From positions 1 to 41,557 of the forward strand of contig CAJIZY010000001.1 in NCBI GenBank assembly GCA_905181965.1: a DNA stretch of 41,557 bases, given 5' to 3'. The notes beneath the pieces are model-generated. The model was not told the DNA's origin, did no database searches, and saw only the letters and a list, made by a program, of their open reading frames with translations. Shown here piece after piece: positions 16,449 through 26,600 of this stretch. Source of the DNA: Akkermansiaceae bacterium. GTDB lineage: Bacteria; Verrucomicrobiota; Verrucomicrobiia; Verrucomicrobiales; Akkermansiaceae. How positions within the stretch are numbered: position 1 is the stretch's first letter; each line of letters begins with the position of its first letter. The position numbers and the translations under genes are program-made.

Positions 16449-17831
16449 CTAGAAGTGTATTGCGTGGCCGTCAGCGTCTAGAGTGGCCTCGTGGATAGCT
16501 TCGGCAAGTGTTGGGTGAGCGTGAATGGTGGCGTGGATATCATCAATCGTAGCTTCAAGTGACAGGGCGAGTCCCATCTCTGAGATCAGGTCAGTGGCAT
16601 TTTCACCAATAATATGGGCGCCAAGAACTTCTCCATATTTTTTACCGAAAAGGATCTTCACAAAGCCTTCTGTTTCACCGCTTGCTTGGGCTTTTCCAAG
16701 AGCCTGATAAGGGAATTTACCGACTTTATATTCAATGCCTTCTTCCTTGAGAGCACGCTCGGTTTTCCCAACGGAAGCAACTTCGGGATAACAGTAAGTG
16801 CAGCCGGGGAAGTCTCCAACGCGCTTGACTGCGGTGCCTTCCACAAAGATTCCTTCGACACACTGCATCGCTTCGAAGCTGGCGGTGTGGGCGAGCCAAG
16901 GAGGGCCTGCGATGTCACCAATTGCGTAAACATTGGGAAGGGAAGTTTCATAACGATCACTAATTTCAACCCAACCCCGGTCAGTGAGTTTTGGTTGTTG
17001 GCCTCCCGGAAGAACGGGTGCTACCCCGATGGCGACCAAGCAGCAATCAGCGGTGATTTCTTTGCTACCGCTGCTGTTCTCGACGGTGATGGTGACCGAG
17101 CTTCCGTTGTCCTTGGTTGCGGTGACTTTGGTGTTAGTAAGGCACTTTATACCAGCCTTCTTGTAAATCTTAGTGATGGTCTCGCTGATCTCATCGTCTT
17201 CGACAGGGAGGAGGTTGGGCATCATTTCGATAAGAGTGACCTCGGTATCGAAGGCATTATAGATGTATGCGAACTCGACTCCGATAGCGCCTGCTCCGAT
17301 GATGACCATCGACTTGGGCTGCGTTGCCAGAATCATAGCCTCTTTTGAGGAAATGACGGTGGTTCCGTTGATGTCGAGGCCGGGAAGAGGCCGGGATTTC
17401 GCTCCGGTGGCGATGATGACATTTTGGGCGTCGAGAATCTCGGTCGTGCCATTTTCTTTTTTGACCTCTACTTTTCCTGGCCCTTGGACAGAGCCAAAGC
17501 CATTGACGTAGTCGACATTGTTTTTCTTGAAGAGATATTCAATTCCGCCGGCTAGTTTTCCGGAAACCTGACGCGACCGGCCGACCACCTTGGACCAGTC
17601 GTAGCTGAGGTTATCGAAACTTAGGCCGAATGTCTCGGCATCATGCTTTAATTGATGGTAAAGGTGCGCATTTCGGAGCATAGCTTTTGTTGGAATGCAC
17701 CCCCAATTAAGGCAAGTTCCGCCAGCGCGCTCCATTTCGACACAGGCCACCTTTTTTCCAAGCTGACCGGCCCGGATGGCTGCGACGTATCCGCCAGGGC
17801 CACCACCGATAACGACAAGATCGTAGGACAT
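16449..17831 (-). CDS. lpdA: Dihydrolipoyl dehydrogenase
   Basis: This is the E3 subunit of the pyruvate and 2-oxoglutarate dehydrogenase complexes and the glycine cleavage system. It reoxidises dihydrolipoamide with FAD and NAD+. The product has 460 residues, the normal length. It shows the FAD site GGGPGGYVAAIRAGQ, the redox pair GGTCLNWGC (Cys40, Cys45), the NAD site IIGAGAIGVEFA, the second FAD contact VYAIGDIAG and the C-terminal active-site HAHPTLAE (His439, Glu444). It starts at ATG 17831 and is complete. The other complex subunits are not in the window. The GYF-domain gene follows on the same strand. Confidence 0.95.
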   Translation of the reverse strand: MSYDLVVIGGGPGGYVAAIRAGQLGKKVACVEMERAGGTCLNWGCIPTKAMLRNAHLYHQLKHDAETFGLSFDNLSYDWSKVVGRSRQVSGKLAGGIEYLFKKNNVDYVNGFGSVQGPGKVEVKKENGTTEILDAQNVIIATGAKSRPLPGLDINGTTVISSKEAMILATQPKSMVIIGAGAIGVEFAYIYNAFDTEVTLIEMMPNLLPVEDDEISETITKIYKKAGIKCLTNTKVTATKDNGSSVTITVENSSGSKEITADCCLVAIGVAPVLPGGQQPKLTDRGWVEISDRYETSLPNVYAIGDIAGPPWLAHTASFEAMQCVEGIFVEGTAVKRVGDFPGCTYCYPEVASVGKTERALKEEGIEYKVGKFPYQALGKAQASGETEGFVKILFGKKYGEVLGAHIIGENATDLISEMGLALSLEATIDDIHATIHAHPTLAEAIHEATLDADGHAIHF

Positions 17832-17963
17832 TCTTGAAACTGGCTGCTAGGTCCTCAAGAATCAAGGGCTAAGGGGCGAATTTAGGGTGCGATTTCACGA
17901 TGGTTTTCCGCTCAAAAAGAGTCATTTCTTATAATTGTAGCCCAAGAAACAGTAATTAAATCT

Positions 17964-18000
17964 GGTTTGATTTCTACAAAACTTGGCCCGTAATCTCAAG
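17964..18000 (+). promoter_or_regulatory. Conserved 37-bp element, copy A (upstream of the six-hairpin hydrolase)
   Basis: This copy has GGTTTG, then ATTTCTACAAAA, then TTGGCCCG, then AATCTCAAG. It matches copies upstream of galK (23572-23607), the second hydrolase (27223-27259), the sulfatase operon (34278-34314) and the PEP-CTERM gene (38954-38990), all in the sense orientation of the gene they precede. It ends 227 bp before the ATG at 18228. The two halves, TTCTACAA and a less perfect ATCTCAAG, lie about two helical turns apart, as AraC-family dimers bind. The regulator proposed is the XylR-like protein at 20928. The remaining 17832-18227 shows no gene. Confidence 0.7.
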
Positions 18001-18227
18001 CGGTCGTGCTCGCACGCCGATTGATTAGTTGTTTCTCTGGGCGGTCTAAATACGAGTAGAAAAGGCAAACTTGCTCAAAATTGTGTTTAAAATATCCCTT
18101 CAAATCTAGAATCCTAGAATACCTAAATCCTACAGATTAGAAAGAAGATCCATTTCAAGTATGTTTAGGTAATTGCAGTTCCAGTAACTTGATATGTAGC
18201 CAAATCGCAGCCCCTCATTATGAAATC

Positions 18228-20780
18228 ATGCTTGAATCCACTCTAAAAAGACTCCCTTACTTTCTGTCTATCGTTCTCTCAGGTAGCTTGTCCTGTAATG
18301 TTTTTGCAACAGATAGGCACAAAGAAGTAAAAATTACTTCTTCCGTCAATGAAGCGACGGTTGAATCGCTTCTCGACTCGGATGAACCATCCTCCTCTTC
18401 AGATTATCGTATTTCTAGACTCAGTTTTCACCCTAAAAAGGGGAGTCTTGAATGGGTTCAATACGAATTTCCCAAAATAACACGAATTGAAAACATCTCG
18501 ATCTTCTGGTTCGACGAAGCTCAAGCGGCTGCTTCCTTCCGCAATGAAATCAAAGAGATTCTTCCTCGCGCTTGGAAAATCTTTCTTTGGCAAGGTGGCC
18601 ATTGGCAGGCAGCTGAAATCAAGCAAACAGATTTAGGGATTGAACGAGATCAATACAATTTTGCGCAGCTTGCCAAGGCGGTAACCACGACAAAATTCAA
18701 AATTGAGGTTCAACTCCGCGATGGACTCTCAGCTGGAATACTTGGCTGCCGTATCAATCAGTCCTCTCCATCCCAATCAGAGGAAATATTCACTGACCCT
18801 GACCAAGAACTAAAACGAATTCGGGTGAAGGCCAGCAAGACTCTCGCTCTCGATGTTGATGAATTTAATGGATACTCCCATCTAAATGGAAATCGGCCTG
18901 AATTTGATGGCTGGCTCAATAAAGAGAACAATGGAGCATTTCTGGAGAAAAATATCCCAAAATTTCTTTGTCCTAACGAGGACTTCACTGAGGTCTTTAA
19001 TTACCGTTGGTGGATGATCTCCAAACATCTCAAAGAGTGGGAAGAAGATGGAAAAAATTTCTACGTCTTTACTGAGTTTCCCGGCTTTCCAGGCTGGGCA
19101 GCCAATAGTGGTGCAATTCCGGCTCCAGCAGGCCATCAGTTCTATGATCTCCGGTGGATGCGTGATCCGAAGTATCTAAAATCCTACGCTGAATACTGGC
19201 TTGCAGGGCCACCCTCCCACAAAATGCAACACCAGAACAATTGCTGGTTAGGCACTCTGCCGAGACCTCAAAGCCATCACTACACAAGCTGGATGGTGGA
19301 TGCCTCGGAAGCCATGCTGAAGGTTCACCCAGATGCCCAATGGCGAGACCGACTCCTACCAGCCATGGAAAAACATCAACAGGTGTGGGACACAATTTTT
19401 AAGGTAAAGGCTCCAGGAAAAATCACGGATGGACTCTATAAGTGCCTCGATATGTATGATGCCAACGAGTTTACCATCTCTACTACTTTGGGTCTAATTG
19501 CTTCTGAAGGTGCGTTCTCAGCCTACACTGCCGAGATCAATCAGGAAGACCCATACAAAAATCAAGAACGTTGGCGTCGCTATTTTACTGATGGAAAAGG
19601 ATGGCAACTGGCCTTTGCCGAGGGGATGAGAAGCGAGCCCCTAGTTTACCCCCAGCCATTTAGCCTTGAAAACTACGATACTGTTCCTCAGCCCTTTGGC
19701 GGAAATCACGATTGGTATATCGACAAGGACGGAGAGCGTAAGAAAAAGACTCCTAATAGCTATCCCAACTGCTTCACCGTTCGACCCTCCCTTAATTGCT
19801 ATATGTTTGGAAACTATCAGTCCCTCGGAAATTTATATTCGCTCCAAGGCAATAACTCCAAAGCTAGAGAATACACCCAGAGAGCAGAGAAAATACAGAA
19901 GCAGGTTATTACCGCTCTCTGGCACAAGCCTGCGAAAAAGGAAAATCATTCCTATTACGAAAAACGAGGCAGCATTAGTGATCCCTTTTTCTACTCGAGG
20001 CTTTCTGGCGACAATCTCTACACGGGAGATGTTGGTGATCCATTGGGACTGATACGGGAAACGGTGGGTTATACACCCTGGTATTTCAATATGCTCCCCG
20101 AGGAAGAATCTAAATTTGATATTGCTTGGAAGCAGTTAGATGACGAGATGGGTTTCAAGCAACCTTTTGGGATGTCGACGGCTGAATATCGTCACGACTT
20201 TTTCAACGAGATGTCTTACGGCTGGAATGGTCGTGGCTGGCCCTTCCAGAACTCGATTGTTTACAAAGCTTACGCCAACTATCTGCGGAATTACAAAGGG
20301 CGCCGCGGCGAAATTACTAAAGCTGATCGAGAATTACTCTACTATCACATGGGCCAATATGTGGAACTTCATGGGCGTAGACGCACGATCGGAGAATGGT
20401 ATCTCCCTAGAACTGGAGGATATCGGATGCCTGGTGGTGGCGACGTCGTTCAAAGTCTTCCCGCAATGGGAAAAGGTTTCGGCGATGTGCAGGATTATTT
20501 TCACTCTACTTTTCCCGATATGCTTATTGAAGACCTTCTCGGGTTTCAATCGGATCATGAAAGGCAATTTACAATTCATCCACTTCTTCCAGAAAAGGCT
20601 TGGGATTACTTCTATCTTGGAGACTTGCGCTACCACGATCATAATATTGAAATAATCTGGAAGAAAGACTGGGACAAACTTAAGCCTGGAAATCAGAGTA
20701 AGCTTATTGTTTGGGTCGATGGTGAGCGGGCTGCTGAGAGCAAAGAATTGACCCAGGCTCTGAAGGTTCAACTTCCCTAA
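18228..20780 (+). CDS. Exported MGH1-like six-hairpin glycoside hydrolase
   Basis: The product is a predicted secreted glycosidase of 850 residues. ATG 18228 opens a signal-like stretch (MLESTLKRLPYFLSIVLSGS); an in-frame ATG at 18189 lies upstream. Residues of about 30-190 resemble a discoidin-like sugar-binding module (RISRLSFHPKKGSLEWVQYEF, then PRAWKIFLWQGGHW). The rest is an (alpha/alpha)6 barrel of the type in mannosylglycerate-hydrolase-like and GH63 enzymes: CPNEDFTEVFNYRWWMISKHL, DANEFTIST, the RETVGYTPWYFNMLP block, FGMSTAEYRHDFF, and SYGWNGRGWPFQNS near the end of the barrel. The linkage cut is unknown. It heads the region, is preceded by copy A of the 37-bp element and is followed by the XylR-like gene. 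The frame is intact. Confidence 0.8.
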   Translation: MLESTLKRLPYFLSIVLSGSLSCNVFATDRHKEVKITSSVNEATVESLLDSDEPSSSSDYRISRLSFHPKKGSLEWVQYEFPKITRIENISIFWFDEAQAAASFRNEIKEILPRAWKIFLWQGGHWQAAEIKQTDLGIERDQYNFAQLAKAVTTTKFKIEVQLRDGLSAGILGCRINQSSPSQSEEIFTDPDQELKRIRVKASKTLALDVDEFNGYSHLNGNRPEFDGWLNKENNGAFLEKNIPKFLCPNEDFTEVFNYRWWMISKHLKEWEEDGKNFYVFTEFPGFPGWAANSGAIPAPAGHQFYDLRWMRDPKYLKSYAEYWLAGPPSHKMQHQNNCWLGTLPRPQSHHYTSWMVDASEAMLKVHPDAQWRDRLLPAMEKHQQVWDTIFKVKAPGKITDGLYKCLDMYDANEFTISTTLGLIASEGAFSAYTAEINQEDPYKNQERWRRYFTDGKGWQLAFAEGMRSEPLVYPQPFSLENYDTVPQPFGGNHDWYIDKDGERKKKTPNSYPNCFTVRPSLNCYMFGNYQSLGNLYSLQGNNSKAREYTQRAEKIQKQVITALWHKPAKKENHSYYEKRGSISDPFFYSRLSGDNLYTGDVGDPLGLIRETVGYTPWYFNMLPEEESKFDIAWKQLDDEMGFKQPFGMSTAEYRHDFFNEMSYGWNGRGWPFQNSIVYKAYANYLRNYKGRRGEITKADRELLYYHMGQYVELHGRRRTIGEWYLPRTGGYRMPGGGDVVQSLPAMGKGFGDVQDYFHSTFPDMLIEDLLGFQSDHERQFTIHPLLPEKAWDYFYLGDLRYHDHNIEIIWKKDWDKLKPGNQSKLIVWVDGERAAESKELTQALKVQLP

Positions 20781-20896
20781 TGAAAAAGATTTTGCGAACC
20801 CTGGTTTACTTCAACCCAGCAAAGGGGATTTCCTCTTTTCTCAAAAGACGGTAAATTTTCCCACGGAAAGATTCTAGTTAATACAAAGCTCACCTT

Positions 20897-20914
20897 CTGT
20901 TCTCCATAGAACAG
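20897..20914. promoter_or_regulatory. Perfect palindrome before the XylR-like gene
   Basis: CTGTTCT-CCAT-AGAACAG is a perfect 7-bp inverted repeat 13 bp upstream of the GTG start. It may be an operator or a hairpin that partly masks the AGGGG ribosome-binding sequence overlapping its right edge. Its role is inferred only. Confidence 0.45.
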
Positions 20915-20927
20915 GGGATTACAACCA

Positions 20928-22085
20928 GTGAAATTGAAAAGAAAGCGCATAGCACTCCTTGTGGAAACCTCTCTTGGTTCAGGAAGGGAAATCCTTCGAG
21001 GAATCGCTGAATTTGCTCGCAATCACGATAACTGGGAGATTTTTCATGCAGCTCGGGGCCTTGTCGATCAAGTCCCTGATTGGCTTGAAACATGGGAGGG
21101 GGATGGCGTGATCGCTCGAATACAGAGTGATAATATGTTGCAATCCCTCAAAGATTTGAACATTCCAGTTGTTGATGTTCTCGGAGTTCCTCCCCATAAT
21201 TTACCTTTGATCCGAGTGGATGATGAGCAAATTTCCCAGCAAATTGGGCAACACTTTATTGACCGAGATTTTCGCCATTTCGCCTTCTATGGTATCGAGG
21301 GAGAAAGCTGGTCACAGCGGAGGGGCGAGGCCTTTCGTAAGGTTAGTGAAAGCGGAGAATCTTTTGCTTGGATTAATTCACTGCGTGGTATTTCGGAGGG
21401 TAATGCCGCGCACTTTTCAAAACTCAAGCAATGGCTTGTTGAGCTCCCAAAACCTTGCGCGGTCATGGTATGTAGTGACCAATGTGGCCTGACTCTTCTT
21501 GAAGCTTGCCGAGCTGCAGAGATCATAGTCCCCGAACAGCTAGCGGTGGTGGGAGTCGACAATGATCTCGCGCTTTGTGAAATTTCGACCCCAAATCTTT
21601 CGAGTGTTCGAGGAGGACACCGGCGCGTGGGATTCGAAGCTGCCAACCTCCTTAACAAAATCATCAATGGTGAACCAACTCCATCGGAAAGAATTCTGAT
21701 ACCGCCCAATCAAATTGTTGTGCGGGAATCTTCTGACAGCCGTAGTATATCGGATCCCGAGGTAAGAAATGCGATCCAGTTTATTCGGGAGCATCTTTCT
21801 GAGCCTATCACCAATGAGGATGTTGCAAAGGCGGTTGGATTATCCAGAACCCGGTTACAGGTTCGCTTTCGAGACGAAGTTGGTGTGAGTCTCCACGCTT
21901 TTCTTGCCGAGATGCGATTGCGGAGAGCGGAGAGGCTGATTCAGTCCACAAACCTAACATTCGCTGACATTGCTGAACGCTGCGGATTTAGACATCATGA
22001 ATACCTTGGTTATATTCTAAAAAAAGCACGGGGGATCACACCGAGACAGCTTCGGATGCAGGCAGTTCCCCCAGCTCACTCGTGA
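20928..22085 (+). CDS. XylR-type transcriptional regulator (LacI-like sensor plus AraC HTH)
   Basis: The product is a 385-residue sugar-responsive regulator. Residues of about 1-270 form a periplasmic-binding-protein-like sensor as in E. coli XylR: RIALLVETSLGSGREILRG, GDGVIARI, FAFYGIEG, MVCSDQCGLTLLEACR and LAVVGVDNDLALCE. Residues of about 280-380 form an AraC double helix-turn-helix: EPITNEDVAKAVGLSRTRLQ, LRRAERLI, TFADIAERCGFRHHEYLGY and ARGITPRQLR. XylR-family proteins bind direct-repeat half-sites and activate catabolic genes when sugar is bound. It lies inside the glycan region and is the best candidate to bind the five 37-bp elements. The start is GTG 20928, with AGGGG upstream. It is convergent with the galM remnant. 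Confidence 0.9.
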   Translation: MKLKRKRIALLVETSLGSGREILRGIAEFARNHDNWEIFHAARGLVDQVPDWLETWEGDGVIARIQSDNMLQSLKDLNIPVVDVLGVPPHNLPLIRVDDEQISQQIGQHFIDRDFRHFAFYGIEGESWSQRRGEAFRKVSESGESFAWINSLRGISEGNAAHFSKLKQWLVELPKPCAVMVCSDQCGLTLLEACRAAEIIVPEQLAVVGVDNDLALCEISTPNLSSVRGGHRRVGFEAANLLNKIINGEPTPSERILIPPNQIVVRESSDSRSISDPEVRNAIQFIREHLSEPITNEDVAKAVGLSRTRLQVRFRDEVGVSLHAFLAEMRLRRAERLIQSTNLTFADIAERCGFRHHEYLGYILKKARGITPRQLRMQAVPPAHS

Positions 22086-22089
22086 AACG

Positions 22090-22340
22090 CTATTTCGCAG
22101 AGAAACGATGGACCATTATGTGTCGGTATGTTTCGCCTGGACGAAGTAGTGCACTTGGGGCTGCTGGGAGCATCTGGCCCATTTTCTGTTTCAAGACAAA
22201 GTGCAATACGATACTGATACTTAACTCCTGCTTCACTGGCACTATATCGTAAGCAGAGCTTTCTAGCGTCGGCATCTCACACACAAAATAAGGAAAAGAG
22301 CTCATCAGTAGTCCTAAGAAAGACAAAACAAGCCAGTATA
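22090..22340 (-). pseudogene. Truncated, frameshifted galM (aldose 1-epimerase) C-terminal remnant
   Basis: The last codons, SALLRPGETYRHIMVHRF before TAG (22090-22092), match the end of galactose mutarotases, which carry a TxLxPGETYxHxTxYRF-type tail. Just upstream in another frame is EAGVKYQYRIALCLETENG followed by PDAPSSP, matching the conserved LCLETQxFPDAPNxP block. One or two indels (about 22150-22190) join the two. Only about 75 codons fit between this point and the galK stop, so the other 250 or so residues of GalM are absent. The arrangement galK then galM on one strand is a common operon order, which supports decay of a former galKM pair. A functional mutarotase may be encoded elsewhere. 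Confidence 0.65.
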
Positions 22341-22343
22341 AAT

Positions 22344-23522
22344 TTATAGAGCAGGCTTCAAGGTGCTTAATGATCGAATATGAGCACCATGTGAAGATTG
22401 AGTAAGGAAACAGTTTAATTCACGTTCAAACGCCTCGTGGTATCGTGCGCCAAGGTGTTCAATAAAATTGGAAGCAATTGATTCGTGAACAAGATGAATT
22501 GTAGAACCACCAAAACCAGCCCCAGTCATACGAGAACCAGCATGTCCCTTTCTTGCCCCAAAGGTGAACCCGGCATCCACAAGAACATCAAGCTCGTAAC
22601 AGGAAACTTCGAAATCATCACGAAGTGAATTATGGCTAGCCCGCATCAATCGAGCCATCTTTGAAATTTGATTATTTATTAAGGCATCTGAGAAATCATT
22701 TACCCGTTGCATTTCAGTCACTACATGTCGGGCTCTCTTAAAAAGCCGATCCCCCAGCGCTTCCTGATTTTTAAGGACAGATTCAAGTGAAATGTTTCGC
22801 CAAGATTTTTCATGTAATATTTCCAAGGCTGCTTCGCAATCTCGACGCCTTTCGTGATACTCTCCATCGGCCAGGGCATGCTTTACACCGCTATCTGCCA
22901 CCACAAGGTTGAGCCCTTTTGGTAGTGGGACCGGCTTAATACTTTGATCTTCGCAATCAATCCGCAAGGCGTGATTTTTAACCCCTGCGCCGACCGAAAG
23001 TTGATCCATAATTCCACATGGAACTCCAACCCATTTATGTTCGGCTCTTTGACAACGCAATGCCCGTTCTAAGATAGAACAGGATTGACCGCTAAGCTCT
23101 TCAATCAGTAATGCGAATGCTGTTTCTAGCGCTGCACTACTACTCAATCCGGCACCAGCAGGCAGTGTAGAAAAAATGCCAACACGACATCCCTGAGTCA
23201 TTACCCCTTGCTCAGCGTATGCACTCATGACACCGATTGGATAATTTAACCAACGCTCCTTAGGAATAGTCCGAGGAGCAAAATCTCTCGGTGAAATTTT
23301 GTATTTGGTGTCATTTTGCTCCGTGGACCAAAGCTCAATTTTACCCCCATCAGACTCTGGAGCGACCAAGAGCGTAACCTTAGGTTCGATGGCAACTGGC
23401 ATGACGCAGCCGCCAAGATAGTCAATGTGTTCTCCAATCAAATTGACACGCCCAGGCGCTTCAATTCTCAAACTCGGAGCGCAGTCATATTGGGCGCAAA
23501 ATTGATCCACATCACTAATCAT
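22344..23522 (-). CDS. galK: Galactokinase
   Basis: This GHMP-family kinase phosphorylates alpha-D-galactose at C1 with ATP, the first step of the Leloir pathway. The product has 392 residues. The galactose-binding signature is GRVNLIGEHIDYLGG near residues 24-38, the ATP-binding loop is PAGAGLSSSAALETA, the catalytic-region text is CGIMDQLSVGAG, and motif 3 is GSRMTGAGFGGSTIHL. One point of note is Ile in place of the usual Thr in GEHTDY. It starts at ATG 23522, 50 bp downstream of copy B of the 37-bp element, so it has its own promoter. No galT, galE or sugar transporter gene is present in the window. Confidence 0.9.
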   Translation of the reverse strand: MISDVDQFCAQYDCAPSLRIEAPGRVNLIGEHIDYLGGCVMPVAIEPKVTLLVAPESDGGKIELWSTEQNDTKYKISPRDFAPRTIPKERWLNYPIGVMSAYAEQGVMTQGCRVGIFSTLPAGAGLSSSAALETAFALLIEELSGQSCSILERALRCQRAEHKWVGVPCGIMDQLSVGAGVKNHALRIDCEDQSIKPVPLPKGLNLVVADSGVKHALADGEYHERRRDCEAALEILHEKSWRNISLESVLKNQEALGDRLFKRARHVVTEMQRVNDFSDALINNQISKMARLMRASHNSLRDDFEVSCYELDVLVDAGFTFGARKGHAGSRMTGAGFGGSTIHLVHESIASNFIEHLGARYHEAFERELNCFLTQSSHGAHIRSLSTLKPAL

Positions 23523-23571
23523 TTCCGAGTTCCGATTTAAACATCAAGCCACTTGTAGACAAGCCCTACCT

Positions 23572-23607
23572 CTCAAGATTTTGAGCCAGTTTTTGTAGAA
23601 ATAAACC
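23572..23607 (-). promoter_or_regulatory. Conserved 37-bp element, copy B (upstream of galK)
   Basis: Read on the minus strand this copy is GGTTT, ATTTCTACAAAAA, CTGGCTC, AAAATCTTGAG. One base is missing before the core compared with the other copies, while spacing after the core is the same. It ends 49 bp before the galK ATG and begins 7 bp after the stop of the upstream hydrolase gene. Confidence 0.7.
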
Positions 23608-23614
23608 AACACTC

Positions 23615-26600
23615 TCACTCTAGTATGCGAACTCGATAAAAAGCCCTTCCTTCGGGGGCCTTTTTATCAAACACCGTAAAGTAATTAGGCAATACGTTCG
23701 ATCGAATATTTGCTCCTAGAGTTTCAGCCTCGCTGTCTATTTCATAGCGATAAACCTCATTAAAATTCTTCGCTTCTAGGTTACTTGATCGTTCAAGGAG
23801 GACTGTTGAAAAAGAAGTGGAAAGATTACCAATTCCAAATTGAATGCATACCTTATCTTGGTTTTCGTCTAGAAGTGGATAGACGGTAAAGCTACGATTT
23901 AAGATATCGACCTGGTCGGGGTCGGCTAACTTAAAGGTCAAGGAGAGATCAACTTGGTTTTGAAATTGGTAGGTGATGTGGCTAGAGCTAGTCGTCGTTT
24001 TATAGTTTGGAGGAGCCTCAAGGACCGAAATATCTTCAAGCCATGGTTCAATATTTAAATTGAGCAGCCGATTATTTTCCACTTCAAGCTCTTTGTAAAT
24101 AATCCCGCCCACTTTGGCTCGTTTGATTTTGAAACGTGTCCAATAATCTTGATCTCCTTCTTTAATTGGAACGTATGTTTCCATGAAGGTCCATTCTTGA
24201 GGCATATGATCAGCTAATGTGAAAGAGTTCTCCACTAATGAGTATGAAAGCCCACAAATATCTTCGAGAATGAGAAGGATCTTCCCGGCGTTAAAATTGG
24301 AATATTGATCGCCATGAAATTCGTAATCAGCCCTGACCGCCTCCGGCGCGCAAGGAACTCCCCATTTCATATGGTAGTTTTTGAGGTGTGCCAGAGTGAG
24401 CTTATTCGCGTGGTCATAGACCCCAGAACGATAGATCCCTTTAAGAGCGAAAAAATTGGTGTCCGGTGTGATCATAAAGTTCGTGTTGCCCCCATTATCA
24501 ATAAGCTCTTGCCACGAAACCAAATCATTGGTGCCTATTTGTCCTTGGCGATTAAATCCGGTCACATCATTCAAGGCCCATGTTTCCACCATGTCTCGGG
24601 CAAGATCCTGAGGAAAATCTTTGAGGTTCAAGTAGGCAAAAGTAGTCCAGCTAAGTTTGTTAGGATCACCTGCTCCGAAGTAGTCTTTGACGCCGTTCTT
24701 TTCCCACAAGGAGTCGAACCAATTTTGATAATTAGTGACGTCGACAATAGTTTGCCAATGATCGGCCTCTTGTTGGTGATATCCGAGTTCTAGCGCCATT
24801 TTACTGAGGATATCTGCTGCTTCATATTGATGCCCCCAAAAACCAGGGATACTCTTCCACATTAGTGCTCTGTAGAAATCGTAGGCGCTCCCGAGGAACG
24901 CTTTATCGCGCGAGTGCTCGTAAATCTTCCAGGCGCCAATTACGTGGCCAGTGACGCCACCTGACAAACCTGAATACCAAGTTTTTCCAATATTATCGGC
25001 GGGGATCCGGCCACTTGTTAAATCGGCAAACGGGAGCATCTCTTTCCAAAGTAAAACATTACCATTGGCATAGGATTCCTTATCTGCGATCCACGAGCTC
25101 ACTGGAATTTGAATGTTTGCATCGTAACGATGCATCCCGAGAAAGTTGTTTACCGCAGTTTGGGTATGCGAATATCGCTCGAACCCTTCATCGACATCGA
25201 TGTAATACATTAAGTGGATTGCCCAAAGAAAGTAGTAGACTTCGACCGATCTCGTCGTCTGAGCAACGGAAGTATGGAATCTGATTATTGAGCAGATCAT
25301 TCATGTGATCTGTTTTTTCCTCTAGTGCTGCGTTAGAGTCGGCCAACACGCTCTGCGCCTGAGCAATCGCGATAGCTCTATCATCGTTCATAGCCCATAC
25401 GAGCGATAGCCCGTTGGAGTCGCAAGGTAATGTAAATCTGTATTTTTGCTGACCTGTAGCTTCGGTAGTGTTCGTGTAGTTTTCCAGAGGTTTCGACGCT
25501 GATAAGATCGTGCTCATACCATCATACATCATGATGCCCTGCTTGACTTCTTGTTGGTGTGGCTTGACGAGATTTACACCGCCCTCGACGAGGTGAACAA
25601 CATTGTTCGTGCTATCGAAGGTGCAAGTAGCCGTAGTGCTCACCGTTGCTCTACGGTCATAAAAACTCTGACCAGCGAACTCAAGAGTGATAGGTAGACT
25701 CCGACTGTTATAATGGAACAGGCGGTGTCATTGAGTGCGATAAATTTTTCTTCACGGATAGTGACTCCGCCAACGAGGTATTCACAGATCATACGATCTG
25801 GCCTCCAATACATCGCTATGGGAACCGGACTCTCGTAGCGTCGCCCATTGATAATGACAGTGCCGTACGCAACCTTGGTGGACTTGTAGAATTCCCAACC
25901 CGTTAAGTCGTGTCCATACCCAGTCTTCTCATCATTAACCATACCGAAGCCTCGGCTTCTCAGGTCGTTGTGAAAAGGGTGTGTAAAGCCTATCGTTTCA
26001 TCTTCTTGCCGTCGCCAAGACGGCATAAATCCACCGATATAATTAGTTTTGTTCCCGGCAAGAAACCCATGCTTTTTTCCTTGGATTTCTTGCTGTAGAA
26101 AAACGCAATAGTCATTCCATGGCGGAGCGATATCTGGGCATGCGTTTGCGGGCCTTTTGAAAAAATGACCAAATTGGTCCGCGATTTGTGAATTCTCCTT
26201 GCGTGGTATCGACCCTCCAATAATAAGTCGTCTCAGGATTCAGTGCTGGCAGCTCGTACTCAGTTCTATTTCCACTGACAGTTAGCCACGAGTGGTGGAT
26301 TGGAACTGGTGCCAAAATAGATTTGCTGCCTCTCTGCTCCTTCTCCGGATTTCCAGGAAATAGCGGCGACAGCATCACAAGATTCTAGTCCATTTGGAGG
26401 ATACGGTTGATCTGCAACCCCCCTGTAGCTATTGTCGATAACTCCAGCAGTGATGGTTGTCTTACCTAGATTGGAGGTATTAAAATCAAACTTGAATGGT
26501 GTTGGGCTCCGTGGTGGTGATTTTTCCATCGGCGACATAGTTTTGAATTTGGGTTGTTCGATCACCGTTAAGAATGAGAGTACCATCCGTTATATGCAGG

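Noticed and set aside
16614..17348. Long open frame on the plus strand (about 244 codons) opposite lpdA
   Set aside because: It is the antisense shadow of a strongly conserved gene, with no recognisable protein features.
20795..20830. CTGGTTTACTTC-like sequence after the six-hairpin hydrolase, considered as a sixth copy of the element upstream of the XylR-like gene
   Set aside because: Only the first bases match; the core TCTACAAA and the second half are missing.
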